From Pseudomonas sp. ICMP22404 (GTDB lineage: Bacteria > Pseudomonadota > Gammaproteobacteria > Pseudomonadales > Pseudomonadaceae): a stretch of DNA of 64,000 nt. The notes below the pieces were generated by a model. The model saw only the letters and a list, made by a program, of their open reading frames with translations. It did no database searches and was not told the DNA's origin. Made by a program: the position numbers and the translations under genes. Location: the NCBI RefSeq assembly GCF_006227205.1, contig NZ_VCNG01000002.1, positions 1 through 64,000 of the forward strand, given 5' to 3'. Below, in pieces: positions 55,137-63,003 of the stretch (within the stretch, counting starts at the first letter, position 1; every line of letters starts with the position of its first letter).

Positions 55137-55889
55137 TCAGAAGTCCAGGGTCTGCTTGAGTTTTTGGGCCGACGGCGTGTCACTGGGAATCACCACCGCA
55201 TAGTTGTACCCCGGCCCGGACCAGTATTCGGCCTGCAACTCGCCGTCGCGCCGGCTGCCACGGGGCAGCAGGAAATTCCTCGGCCCTGGTGGGCGCACGT
55301 AGAAGCTGATCTTCTGACCGCTTTCGTCCTGGTAGACGATCATCGCCGCCGCGCCTTGCTCGGTGCTGAGCAAGCGGCCGCTGACCGGCTTGAAGCCCGC
55401 GCCGGAAAGATCCGGCAGGCGATTGGCGTCGCTGAAGTAACGGTCGAGCCAGCCTTGCATGCTGCTTTCGTCACCGGTCTGGTAATCGGCCGGGAGGATG
55501 CCTTGCTGGGCAAACAGCCGATAGGCCTGCAAGGCGTCAGCCATGGGTTGGGCGGCGCTGAGTAGGGTCATTTGACGAGCCTGCCAGCCACCGAAGCCAC
55601 CCACGCTGACGGCCAGCAACAGTATCGCGGCGCTGGCCAGGTGTCGGCGTGAGCGATGTCTGAGCCGTTGGCGAATCGACGTCGGGTCGAGGGCCGGATT
55701 GGCCGGTTGTTGCAAGGCTCCACTCAAGGCAGTGCGCAAGCGTAGCGCGTCCTGTTGCCAGGCCCGGACCCGAGCGGCGACGTCGGGGTGGCTGCCGAGG
55801 TAGGTGTCCATCAGGCGCTGGTCGGCCTCGCTCAATTGGCGATCGACGTAGGCGTGCAGGTCGCTGTCGCTGGGGGGCATGCTGATCAT
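55137..55889 (-). CDS. Anti-sigma factor, single-span membrane protein
   Basis: 250 aa. The N-terminal ~60 residues (DSDLHAYVDRQLSEADQRLMDTYLGSHPDVAARVRAWQQDA) are the usual anti-sigma fold, without the zinc HxxxCxxC motif. One membrane helix (about 85-103, LASAAILLLAVSVGGFGGW) is followed by a periplasmic domain (about 110-250). ATG 55889 overlaps the sigma-factor stop by 4 nt (ATGA), so the pair is translationally coupled. The periplasmic part presumably senses the stress that frees the sigma factor. Confidence 0.85.
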   Translation of the reverse strand: MISMPPSDSDLHAYVDRQLSEADQRLMDTYLGSHPDVAARVRAWQQDALRLRTALSGALQQPANPALDPTSIRQRLRHRSRRHLASAAILLLAVSVGGFGGWQARQMTLLSAAQPMADALQAYRLFAQQGILPADYQTGDESSMQGWLDRYFSDANRLPDLSGAGFKPVSGRLLSTEQGAAAMIVYQDESGQKISFYVRPPGPRNFLLPRGSRRDGELQAEYWSGPGYNYAVVIPSDTPSAQKLKQTLDF

Positions 55890-56392
55890 TTGAGTATCCG
55901 CAGGGTGGGGCGGGTGATTTCGCCTTCGCTGAGTTGGCGCAAGGCTTGGCGGGCGCGGGACAGGCGCGACATCACGGTGCCGGTCGGCACGCCGAGGATG
56001 TCGGCGACTTGCTGGTAGCTCAAGCCTTCCACCGACACCCACAGCAACAGCGCGCGCTGCTCGGTGGTGAGTTGGTCGAAGGCCTGGAGCGACGACTGGG
56101 CGATCACGCTGCGCTCGGCCGAGGGATGCGTATCGTCGCGGCCGGTGAAAAACTCCAGCATGCGGGCGTAGCGTCGGGAACGGCGGTGGGCATCGAGAAA
56201 CTGCCGATACAGGATGGAAAACAGCCAGGCTCGCAGATCGCCGTCTGGACGCTTGTCGTTCCATTTTGACAAAGCCCGCTCCAGGCACGTCTGCACCAGG
56301 TCGTCGGCATTGCTGGGGTTGCGCGTCAGCGACACGGCAAACCGCCGTAGTCGGGGGATGAGCATGCGCAACTGGTCATCGATTTCGTTCAT
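55886..56392 (-). CDS. ECF sigma factor
   Basis: 168 aa. Region 2 (about 10-75: RRFAVSLTRNPSNADDLVQTCLERAL and RAWLFSILYRQFLDAHRR) and region 4 (about 105-160: LTTEQRALLLWVSVEGLSYQQVADILGVPTGTVMSRLSRARQAL). ATG 56392 gives the usual N terminus. Its own promoter carries the same elements as the divergent peroxidase gene, so it is likely autoregulated. Confidence 0.92.
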   Translation of the reverse strand: MNEIDDQLRMLIPRLRRFAVSLTRNPSNADDLVQTCLERALSKWNDKRPDGDLRAWLFSILYRQFLDAHRRSRRYARMLEFFTGRDDTHPSAERSVIAQSSLQAFDQLTTEQRALLLWVSVEGLSYQQVADILGVPTGTVMSRLSRARQALRQLSEGEITRPTLRILK

Positions 56393-56436
56393 GGGCGTTT
56401 GGCGTCCGGTGAGCCGTCGCTGGGTGAGACTGGAAA

Positions 56437-56461
56437 GACGATCCCCAAACGAGATTATTCC
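56437..56461 (-). promoter_or_regulatory. ECF-type promoter of the sigma/anti-sigma operon
   Basis: On the minus strand GGAATA, 15-nt spacer, CGTC (56461 down to 56437), 45 nt before the sigma start codon. Same motif and spacing as the plus-strand promoter at 56490. Confidence 0.72.
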
Positions 56462-56489
56462 AGCGTAGGAAAAATAAATACGCGGTATG

Positions 56490-56514
56490 GGAATAAAACC
56501 ATCGAGCCTTCGTC
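56490..56514 (+). promoter_or_regulatory. ECF-type promoter of the peroxidase/cytochrome operon
   Basis: GGAATA (56490-56495), 15-nt spacer, CGTC (56511-56514), 46 nt before the peroxidase ATG. Confidence 0.72.
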
Positions 56515-56559
56515 TGACGGGTCCTTTCCTCAAATGGCCTTGAGCCTTGGAGCTTCGTC

Positions 56560-57654
56560 ATGGTTGATCCTTCCTCTTCACCTGACCCCGCATCGGATCG
56601 GCCGCCGTTGAGTGCCGCCAGCCTGACCCTGCGCCTGGGTGGCATTGCGGTGATTGTTGCCGCATTGGCCGGGGTGTTTGCCTACGTCAATGGCACCCTT
56701 GACCCACAGCGCCTGACACCCAAGGCACTGGTCAACGTGCTGGAAAAGAACAATGGGGTTCATCCGGGCTTCCGGCGCAATCACTCGAAGGGTGTCTGTG
56801 TCGCCGGTTATTTCGAAAGCAGCGGCGAGGCGCGAGCCTATTCCAGCGCCCAGGTGTTCATGGACGCCCGGACGCCGGTTGTTGGACGTTTCGCCTTGCC
56901 CAGCGGCAACCCTTATGCACCGGACGGCAGTGTACCGATCCGCAGCCTGGCGTTGCGTTTCACCCAGGCCAACGGCCAGCAATGGCGTACCGGCATGAAC
57001 AGCATGCCGGTGTTCCCGGTGGGCACGCCTGAGGCGTTCTATCAGTTTCAACAGGCCCAGTCACCGGATCCCGCCACGGGGAAGCCGAACCCGACGGCAG
57101 TGCCGGCGTTCTTTGCCGCTCACCCGGAAGCCGTGCCGTTCCTGCAGTGGATCAAGACTGCCAAGCCGTCGGCCAGCTATGCCACCGAAACCTACAACGG
57201 CATCAATGCGTTTTACCTGGTCAATCCGGCCGGGCAACGTCAGGCGGTGCGCTGGGGCGTGGTCCCGCTGACCGCCGACGCGGCGGATGCGCCACCCGCT
57301 CAGGGCGCTGACTACCTGGAGCAGGACCTGACCAAGCGTCTCGCCGCCGGGCCGTTGCGTTGGCGGTTGGACATCACCCTGGCCAATCCTGGCGATCCGG
57401 TGAATGACGCCAGCAAGCCTTGGCCCACGGATCGCAAGGTGCTCAATGCCGGCACGCTGGTGCTGGAGAGTACCCAGGCGCAGGACAACGGCGAGTGCCG
57501 TGACATCAACTATGACCCGCTGATCCTGCCCAGCGGTATCGAAGGTTCCGAAGACCCGCTGCTGGCCGCGCGTTCCGCCGCGTATGCCAGTTCCTATCTG
57601 CGGCGTACCAGCGAAGTGAGCCAGCTGCCCGCCACCCAGGAGTCCCGCCCATGA
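56560..57654 (+). CDS. Membrane-anchored catalase-family peroxidase
   Basis: 364 aa, the small catalase-core (SrpA-like) class rather than a full ~480-aa catalase. An N-terminal helix (about 24-45) should export or anchor it, placing the heme domain in the periplasm. The distal His lies in GVHPGFRRNHSKGVCVAGYF; FALPSGNPY and SLALRFT match catalase cores; the proximal Tyr region is DPLLAARSAAYASSYLRR. It probably degrades peroxides with an electron donor, possibly the cytochrome encoded next, whose ATG overlaps its stop by 4 nt. Confidence 0.9.
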   Translation: MVDPSSSPDPASDRPPLSAASLTLRLGGIAVIVAALAGVFAYVNGTLDPQRLTPKALVNVLEKNNGVHPGFRRNHSKGVCVAGYFESSGEARAYSSAQVFMDARTPVVGRFALPSGNPYAPDGSVPIRSLALRFTQANGQQWRTGMNSMPVFPVGTPEAFYQFQQAQSPDPATGKPNPTAVPAFFAAHPEAVPFLQWIKTAKPSASYATETYNGINAFYLVNPAGQRQAVRWGVVPLTADAADAPPAQGADYLEQDLTKRLAAGPLRWRLDITLANPGDPVNDASKPWPTDRKVLNAGTLVLESTQAQDNGECRDINYDPLILPSGIEGSEDPLLAARSAAYASSYLRRTSEVSQLPATQESRP

Positions 57655-58190
57655 GCCCCCGTCACTTCGCACCCTTGGCCCGGTTGCTCCACTGGTTGAT
57701 GGCGTTGATGATCATCGCCATGTTGTTCATTGGCGCGGGCATGGTGGCCTCGGTGTCCGAGCGTCATGAGTGGCTGCTCCGGTTGCACAAGCCTCTGGGC
57801 ATCGCAATTCTGCTACTGGTGATCGTGCGCCTGGCGGTGCGCTTTACCACGCGCCCACCGGCATTACCGAGGGATCTGCCGGGCTGGCAGGTGCTGGCGG
57901 CGAAGGCCTCCCATGTCCTGTTGTACGCCTTGATGTTGATCTTGCCACTGTTGGGCTGGGGCATGATTTCTGCGGCGGGGGACCCGGTGATGCTCAGCAG
58001 CTCGCTGCAACTGCCCTCGATTCTGCCGGCGAATGCCCAGACGTTCGCATGGTTGCGCAAGGCCCACGGGTACTTGGCCTACCTGCTGTTCCTGACCGTG
58101 CTGGTGCATCTGGCGGCGGCGCTGTTTCACGGCTGGGTGCGGCGGGATGAGGTGTTGGACAGCATGTTGCGCGGGCGTGATCGAGCGTGA
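57651..58190 (+). CDS. Cytochrome b561 partner of the peroxidase
   Basis: 179 aa, four membrane helices with His ligands in RLLHWLMALM, LLRLHKPLG, KASHVLLYALM and KAHGYLAYLLFLTVLVHLAAALFHGW. Overlaps the peroxidase gene (ATGA), so they are made together; a quinol-to-periplasm electron path feeding the peroxidase is inferred. Confidence 0.9.
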   Translation: MSPRHFAPLARLLHWLMALMIIAMLFIGAGMVASVSERHEWLLRLHKPLGIAILLLVIVRLAVRFTTRPPALPRDLPGWQVLAAKASHVLLYALMLILPLLGWGMISAAGDPVMLSSSLQLPSILPANAQTFAWLRKAHGYLAYLLFLTVLVHLAAALFHGWVRRDEVLDSMLRGRDRA

Positions 58191-58220
58191 GTGCTCGATA
58201 GCGTCATGGGCGAAGAAAAA

Positions 58221-58254
58221 CCTGTGGCGAGGGGATTTATCCCCTCGTCACAGG
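58221..58254. repeat. Short palindromic repeat, second family
   Basis: CCTGTGGCGAGGGG and CCCCTCGTCACAGG around an ATTTAT centre, between cytochrome b561 and the M14 peptidase gene. Confidence 0.9.
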
Positions 58255-58273
58255 TTGAATGGATCAGACGACG

Positions 58274-59425
58274 TCAGCGCAGCTCATCAACCATATCCGC
58301 CACAGTGCTCAACACATCCTTGCCCAGTTGCATCGAGCGCTTGCCGGACCAGCCGGTGTGCGGGTTCGGGTGGTCGTCGTGGTCCTTGAACGGCATTTCG
58401 AGGGTCAGGGAGAGGCAGTCGTATTTCTGGCCGACCGCGTTGCAGGCCAAGGTCATGTTCGCCTGGCCCGGTTCGTCGCGGGTGTAGCCATGGGTGGTCT
58501 GGAAGTCCTTGGTCTGGTGCTTGAGGTGGCTGCGAAAGCGCTCTTCGAGCTTGGCAATGCGGGACGTGTAGCCGGGGTTGCCTTCGCTGCCGGCGGTGAA
58601 GACGTGGGGGATGGTCTCGTCACCGTGGATGTCGAGGAACAGATCGACGCCATACTTTTCCATTTGCTGCTGTACGAAGAATACCTCGGGGCTGATTTCC
58701 GGGCTGGCGTCCTGCCAGGCACGGTTGAGGTCCTGGCCCATGGCGTTGGTACGCAGATGCCCATGGAACGCACCGTCCGGGTTCATGTTCGGCACCAGAT
58801 AGAGATCGGCCTTGGCCAGCAACCGGTTCAGTTGGGCGTCGTCCTGATCCTGCAGGCGTTCGATCACGCCCTCTATGAACCATTCGGCCATGTGCTCGCC
58901 GGGGTGCTGCTGGGCGATGATCCAGACCTTGCGCCGGCCTTCGGCACCGCTGCCTTTACGCAGCAACTGGATATCACGTCCCTCGACACTTTTACCGGTG
59001 GCCAGCAGATCGGCTCCGGCCTTGTGCTGTGCCTGCTCGATCAGCCAGTCATGACGGCCACGGCTGTAGGGCTCAAAGTAGGCAAACCAGGCGTGGGGCT
59101 GTTCGGCTTCCAGGTAAAAACGCAGGGAGTCGCCTTCGAACTGGGTGGGTACACGGAACCAGTTGACGTGATCGTAGGAAGCAACGGCCTGGTAACCCGG
59201 CCATCCTTTGCTGTAGGTCGATTGACTGGCGTTGAGCAGGCGGAAGGAATGTTCCTGGCCAACGTGCAGGCCACTGGCCTTGAAGTGGAACCACTGGAAG
59301 TGGGCGCTGCGGGTGTCGGGACGGATTTTCAGCAGAGATTGCAACGGGTTGCTGATGTCCACGACCTGGATATTGCCGCTGTCGAAATTGGCACTGATAT
59401 CAAAAGACGATTTAGCCACGGTCAC
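58274..59425 (-). CDS. M14 zinc carboxypeptidase (cytosolic-carboxypeptidase type)
   Basis: 383 aa. An N-terminal beta domain (about 1-130) precedes the M14 catalytic domain. Zinc ligands are in QQHPGEHMAEW (His, Glu) and DIHGDE (His); VPNMNPDGAFHGHLR holds the substrate-binding Asn-Asp-Arg region; the catalytic Glu lies in LTLEMPF. No signal peptide, so cytosolic. The layout matches the bacterial cytosolic carboxypeptidase (CCP/AGBL) subfamily. Physiological substrate unknown. Confidence 0.88.
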   Translation of the reverse strand: MTVAKSSFDISANFDSGNIQVVDISNPLQSLLKIRPDTRSAHFQWFHFKASGLHVGQEHSFRLLNASQSTYSKGWPGYQAVASYDHVNWFRVPTQFEGDSLRFYLEAEQPHAWFAYFEPYSRGRHDWLIEQAQHKAGADLLATGKSVEGRDIQLLRKGSGAEGRRKVWIIAQQHPGEHMAEWFIEGVIERLQDQDDAQLNRLLAKADLYLVPNMNPDGAFHGHLRTNAMGQDLNRAWQDASPEISPEVFFVQQQMEKYGVDLFLDIHGDETIPHVFTAGSEGNPGYTSRIAKLEERFRSHLKHQTKDFQTTHGYTRDEPGQANMTLACNAVGQKYDCLSLTLEMPFKDHDDHPNPHTGWSGKRSMQLGKDVLSTVADMVDELR

Positions 59426-59687
59426 GATTCCTTTGAGAGGATTTCCATGACCGTTACTTTACACGCAAGGAAGGGTAGATCGGGACGATTTGCGTCATAA
59501 AACAGGGGGCGTCCTCCCTGGACGCAGAAGCAGCTTAGAGAGTCCGCACCTGATTCTCAAGTGCTGCCTGTCGATAGTTTTGGCCGGTCTGGCGGGGCTT
59601 TGAAAAATGGAAAATCATCACCGTCGTGGAATCAGTAACCCCGGTCAGGGACTTTATTCGCCTGCAGCCATAAGCCGGAAAATCGGC

Positions 59688-59800
59688 AAAAAAAGACCCG
59701 GCAAAGAGCCGGGTCAAAAACCGTGATTAGCCTGATGAGGAGATACTCCAGAAGTCCGACCTAAGGCCTTCTGGACTATCGACCGATCTCGCGATCAGTT
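59688..59800 (-). ncRNA. prrF: PrrF iron-responsive small RNA
   Basis: About 113 nt. On the minus strand it begins AACTGATCGCGAGATCGG, contains the conserved seed CTCCTCATCAGGCTAATC, then CACGGTTTTTGACCCGGC, and ends with the terminator GACCCGGC-TCTTT-GCCGGGTC plus seven T. This matches PrrF1/PrrF2 of P. aeruginosa as I know them, the functional equivalent of RyhB, which lowers non-essential iron-protein synthesis when iron is scarce. A Fur box covers its promoter. The two copies are at separate loci in non-aeruginosa pseudomonads; only one is seen here. Confidence 0.9.
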
Positions 59801-59803
59801 GAT

Positions 59804-59834
59804 GCAATAATAATCATTATCATTTGCAAGTCAA
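59804..59834 (-). promoter_or_regulatory. Fur box overlapping the prrF promoter
   Basis: AATAATAATCATTATCATT (59806-59824) fits the 19-bp Fur box. It overlaps the minus-strand -10 TATTAT (59812-59807); the -35 TTGACT is at 59834-59829, spacer 16 nt. Fe-Fur should therefore repress prrF. Confidence 0.9.
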
Positions 59835-59909
59835 ATGTTTTTATTGCGCACATTGGAAAATATTTCCTGACGCCGGTATCCGCGGCTCCGTTCTCGCTGA
59901 CCCCGCTGC

Positions 59910-60248
59910 TTATCGAGCCGGGTAGCCGTCCAGGGACCGGTCCAGCATGACCTTGGCCAGATCAATCATGTGCACCACCGAAAATGCCAGGTCACGGTTC
60001 GAACCTTGTAACCGGTTGGCGGACTCGTGGGCGGTGGCTGCCGCACAGCGCAGCAGATCGCACGCATGGACAAGAGCTTCTTCGCCCTTGATATTACGGT
60101 TCACGTCGAAGAAGCGGTGTTCCTGTTCATCCGAAACACCCGGTTTCAAGTAATAGTCCAGGGCCCGTTGGGCGGCCGGGCAATCCTGTAGCGAGGGGAA
60201 CGGGGTGTGGAAAGGGCTGTTGGGCTCGTCTTTATTGAAGGTATCCAT
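59910..60248 (-). CDS. DUF6124-like small Pseudomonas protein
   Basis: 112 aa. The pattern AAQRALDYYLKPG, EEALVHACDLLRCAAATAHESANRLQGSNRDLAFSVVHMIDLAKVMLDRSL resembles DUF6124/DUF3077-type small helical proteins common in Pseudomonas. No signal peptide, no membrane segment. It is divergent from the PrtR-like gene and shares its regulatory gap, so co-control is possible. Function unknown. Confidence 0.72.
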   Translation of the reverse strand: MDTFNKDEPNSPFHTPFPSLQDCPAAQRALDYYLKPGVSDEQEHRFFDVNRNIKGEEALVHACDLLRCAAATAHESANRLQGSNRDLAFSVVHMIDLAKVMLDRSLDGYPAR

Positions 60249-60305
60249 GGTGTCGAGGTTCTCCGTAGTGGGCTGAAATCCTCAATCCAGAATAGTACGC
60301 ATCGT

Positions 60306-60321
60306 AATTGTGACGACAATT
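60306..60321. promoter_or_regulatory. Inverted repeat in the DUF6124 / PrtR-like gap
   Basis: AATTGT-GACG-ACAATT (60306-60321) lies within the 128-nt divergent gap; a wider TAGTA ... TACTA pair brackets it. Candidate operator for the adjacent repressor. Confidence 0.45.
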
Positions 60322-60376
60322 TAAATACTACAATATGTGTTTTGATGGTCGGAGTCATCCACGTATCGTGCCGCTC

Positions 60377-61024
60377 ATGGATAAATGGATAGAGTTGGTC
60401 AAGGCCAAAATGAAGGAGCTGCGCGTCACGCAAGTGGTGCTCGCAGAGCGTCTGGGCATGTCACAAGGCGGTGTCGGCCATTGGCTGACCAAGCGCCGGC
60501 AACCCAGTGTCGAAGACATGAACCGGGTCCTGCAGGAATTGGGGATGGAGTTCCTCGAAGTGGCGATGGTGATCCGCGAGCCGGATACGTCTACCGAAGA
60601 GGGCATGACCCTGGCGCAGAAGTACAACCCGTACTTCCGCTACCCGGTGAGTGATTGGCACGACGTCGGCGAAGTTCGCGAGGTCGATCCTGAGCACTAC
60701 AGCCAGGCGCGTTATGAGTTGACGGATTACCACGCCCAAGGCGATGCCTTCTGGCTGGTGGTGATGGGCGATGCGATGACCGCACCGACCGGGTTGAGCA
60801 TTCCCGAGGGCATGTCGATCCTGGTGGACCCGGCCATCGAGGCGGTGCCCGGCAAGCTGGTGGTTGCCCAGTTGCCGGGCAGCAGCGACGCAACCTTCCG
60901 TAAATTGATCGAGGAGAGCGGGCAGCAGTACCTGGTCCCGCTCAACCCGACTTACCCGAAAAGCCTGTACACCGAGCAATGCCGCATCATCGGTGTGGTC
61001 GTACAGGCCACCATCAGGTTCTAA
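60377..61024 (+). CDS. PrtR-like XRE/S24 repressor lacking self-cleavage residues
   Basis: 215 aa. N-terminal XRE HTH (about 5-60: MKELRVTQVVLAERLGMSQGGVGHWLTKRRQPSVEDM) and a LexA/CI-type S24 domain (about 85-215). In active members the nucleophile is in V-x-GDSM; here it reads VMGDAMTAP, so Ala133 replaces Ser. The catalytic Lys176 (ATFRKLIEE) remains. The usual Ala-Gly cleavage site also appears changed (SDWHDVGE, Val-Gly). It should therefore not self-cleave on DNA damage. ATG 60377 gives the standard N terminus. No pyocin genes adjoin it. Confidence 0.88.
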   Translation: MDKWIELVKAKMKELRVTQVVLAERLGMSQGGVGHWLTKRRQPSVEDMNRVLQELGMEFLEVAMVIREPDTSTEEGMTLAQKYNPYFRYPVSDWHDVGEVREVDPEHYSQARYELTDYHAQGDAFWLVVMGDAMTAPTGLSIPEGMSILVDPAIEAVPGKLVVAQLPGSSDATFRKLIEESGQQYLVPLNPTYPKSLYTEQCRIIGVVVQATIRF

Positions 61025-61025
61025 T

Positions 61026-61049
61026 CGGATCGGCCCTTGGACGGGGCCG
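61026..61049. terminator. Hairpin between the convergent PrtR-like gene and liuD
   Basis: ATCGGCCC / GGGCCGAT, 8 bp, 7-nt loop, no T-run; fills the 29-nt convergent gap. Confidence 0.6.
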
Positions 61050-61053
61050 ATAC

Positions 61054-63003
61054 CTACTCCTCGAATGCCACCAGTGCGCTGCCCTCGCTGACCATTTCCC
61101 CTTCCTGGCAATACAGTGCCTTGATCACTCCGGCCTTGGGCGCACGAATGCTGTGTTCCATTTTCATCGCTTCCAGGACCACCAGTTGCGCGCCAGCCTC
61201 TACTGCCTGGCCGGGGCTCACCAGCACCCGCACGATGCTGCCATTCATGGGAGCGGTCAGGCCGCCCTCGTGGCTGTGGCTGGCTTCGGCGGCGGCCAGC
61301 GGGTCGTACAGCTCGACGCGACGCAGATCGCCTTGCCATTGCAGATACAGGCTGTCGCCCTGGCGGATGGCCCGGTGGCTTCGACGCAGGCCGTTGTGGC
61401 CGACCACCAGATGCTCGCCGCGTAGCTCGGCGATTATGCCCTGGACGTCCAGCGTCATCGCCCGATCCTGATCTTCACAGCTCAAATGCAACGTGGTTTC
61501 CCCTGGCAGTCCCAAACGCAGGCCGGTGATATCGGACCAGGGGGAAGCGGCGTCGTCGGGGCGTATCCGTGGTGTCAGACCCAAGGCGAAAGCCTGGGCG
61601 GCTGTGGACCAGAAGTCGTCATCCAGTTCACCAGGTGCTGGCAGTAACTGCGCCTGGTAGCGTGGGATAAAACCGGTGTCCAGCTCAGCTGCGGCGAAGG
61701 CCGGGTGGGCAATGATGCGACGCAGGAAGCCGATGTTGGTTTTCAAACCGCCGATGGCAAACTCGTCGAGCATGCTCAACAGCCGCAACCGCGCCTGTTC
61801 ACGATCCTCGCCCCAGGCAATCAGCTTGCCGAGCATCGGGTCGTAGAAGGGCGAGATCTCATCGCCTTCTTCGACGCCGCTGTCGACCCGTCGCCCCGGT
61901 CCTTCGGCCGATTCGCGATACAGCGCCAGGCGCCCGGTGGCCGGCAGGAAGTCGTTGGCCGGGTCTTCGGCATACAGCCGTACTTCGATGGCGTGGCCGG
62001 ACAGTGGGACCTGTTCCTGGGTGATCGGCAGCGGCTCGCCCTGGGCAACGCGAATCTGCCAGGCCACCAGGTCAAGCCCGGTGATCGCTTCGGTGACCGG
62101 GTGCTCGACCTGCAACCGGGTGTTCATTTCCATGAAGAAAAACTCGCCCCGCGAATCCAGCAGGAACTCCACCGTGCCGGCGCCGACATAGCCAATCGCC
62201 TGGGCTGCGCGCACGGCAGCCTCGCCCATTGCCCGTCGCAGTTCCGGGGTCAGGCCTGGGGCTGGCGCTTCTTCCACGACTTTCTGGTGACGACGCTGAA
62301 TCGAACAATCGCGCTCGTTGAGGTACAGGCAATGGCCATGCTGGTCGGCGAACACCTGAATCTCAACGTGACGTGGCTTGAGCAGGTATTTTTCCACCAG
62401 CATCCGCGAGTCGCCGAACGACGATTGCGCCTCGCGCTGCGCCGAGGCCAGGGCTTCGGCCAGTTGGCTGACGTCCTCGACGACTTTCATGCCCTTGCCG
62501 CCGCCCCCGGCGGTGGCCTTGAGCAGCACCGGATAACCGATGCGCTCGGCGGCGGCGCGGAACGTCTCCAGATCCTGGGCTTCGCCATGGTAACCGGGCA
62601 CGAGGGGCACGCCGGCGGTTTCCATCAAGGCCTTGGCCGCGGATTTGCTGCCCATGGCGTCAATGGCCGAGGCGGGCGGGCCGAGGAAAATCAGCCCGGC
62701 GTTTTCGATGGCCCGGGCGAACCCGGCATTCTCCGAAAGAAAACCGTAGCCAGGGTGGATAGCCTGGGCGCCACTGGCCTGGGCGGCAGCGATCAACTTG
62801 TCGATTTGCAGGTAGCTATCGGCCGCCTTGCTGCCGCCCAGGTCGACCCGGATGTCGGCTTCGCGGCTGTGGCGGGCGTCGCGGTCGGTGGCGCTGTGCA
62901 CCGCAACCGTGGTCAGGCCCATGGCCTTGGCGGTACGCATCACGCGGCAGGCGATTTCACCGCGATTGGCCACCAGCACGGTGGTGAGGACTGGGGCGCT
63001 CAT
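61054..63003 (-). CDS. liuD: Methylcrotonyl-CoA carboxylase, biotin-containing alpha subunit
   Basis: 649 aa. Biotin carboxylase domain (about 1-450: LVANRGEIACRVMRTAKAMG, HPGYGFLSEN, the Gly-rich ATP loop KATAGGGGKGMKVV, FMEMNTRLQVEHPVTE) and C-terminal biotinyl domain with EAMKMEH. Together with liuB it carboxylates 3-methylcrotonyl-CoA in leucine/isovalerate degradation. ATG 63003 overlaps the liuC stop by 4 nt. Confidence 0.93.
   Translation of the reverse strand: MSAPVLTTVLVANRGEIACRVMRTAKAMGLTTVAVHSATDRDARHSREADIRVDLGGSKAADSYLQIDKLIAAAQASGAQAIHPGYGFLSENAGFARAIENAGLIFLGPPASAIDAMGSKSAAKALMETAGVPLVPGYHGEAQDLETFRAAAERIGYPVLLKATAGGGGKGMKVVEDVSQLAEALASAQREAQSSFGDSRMLVEKYLLKPRHVEIQVFADQHGHCLYLNERDCSIQRRHQKVVEEAPAPGLTPELRRAMGEAAVRAAQAIGYVGAGTVEFLLDSRGEFFFMEMNTRLQVEHPVTEAITGLDLVAWQIRVAQGEPLPITQEQVPLSGHAIEVRLYAEDPANDFLPATGRLALYRESAEGPGRRVDSGVEEGDEISPFYDPMLGKLIAWGEDREQARLRLLSMLDEFAIGGLKTNIGFLRRIIAHPAFAAAELDTGFIPRYQAQLLPAPGELDDDFWSTAAQAFALGLTPRIRPDDAASPWSDITGLRLGLPGETTLHLSCEDQDRAMTLDVQGIIAELRGEHLVVGHNGLRRSHRAIRQGDSLYLQWQGDLRRVELYDPLAAAEASHSHEGGLTAPMNGSIVRVLVSPGQAVEAGAQLVVLEAMKMEHSIRAPKAGVIKALYCQEGEMVSEGSALVAFEE

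Noticed and set aside
54555..55159. Long open frames on both strands (138 and 177 codons) with repeated SRAGSLP-like units
   Set aside because: They are translations of the 135-bp REP array; the period is a multiple of three, so the frames stay open without coding. No ribosome site or family match.
60249..61024. Tailocin or prophage remnant next to the PrtR-like gene
   Set aside because: No tail, lysis or prtN gene within reach; neighbours are prrF, a DUF6124-like gene and liuD.
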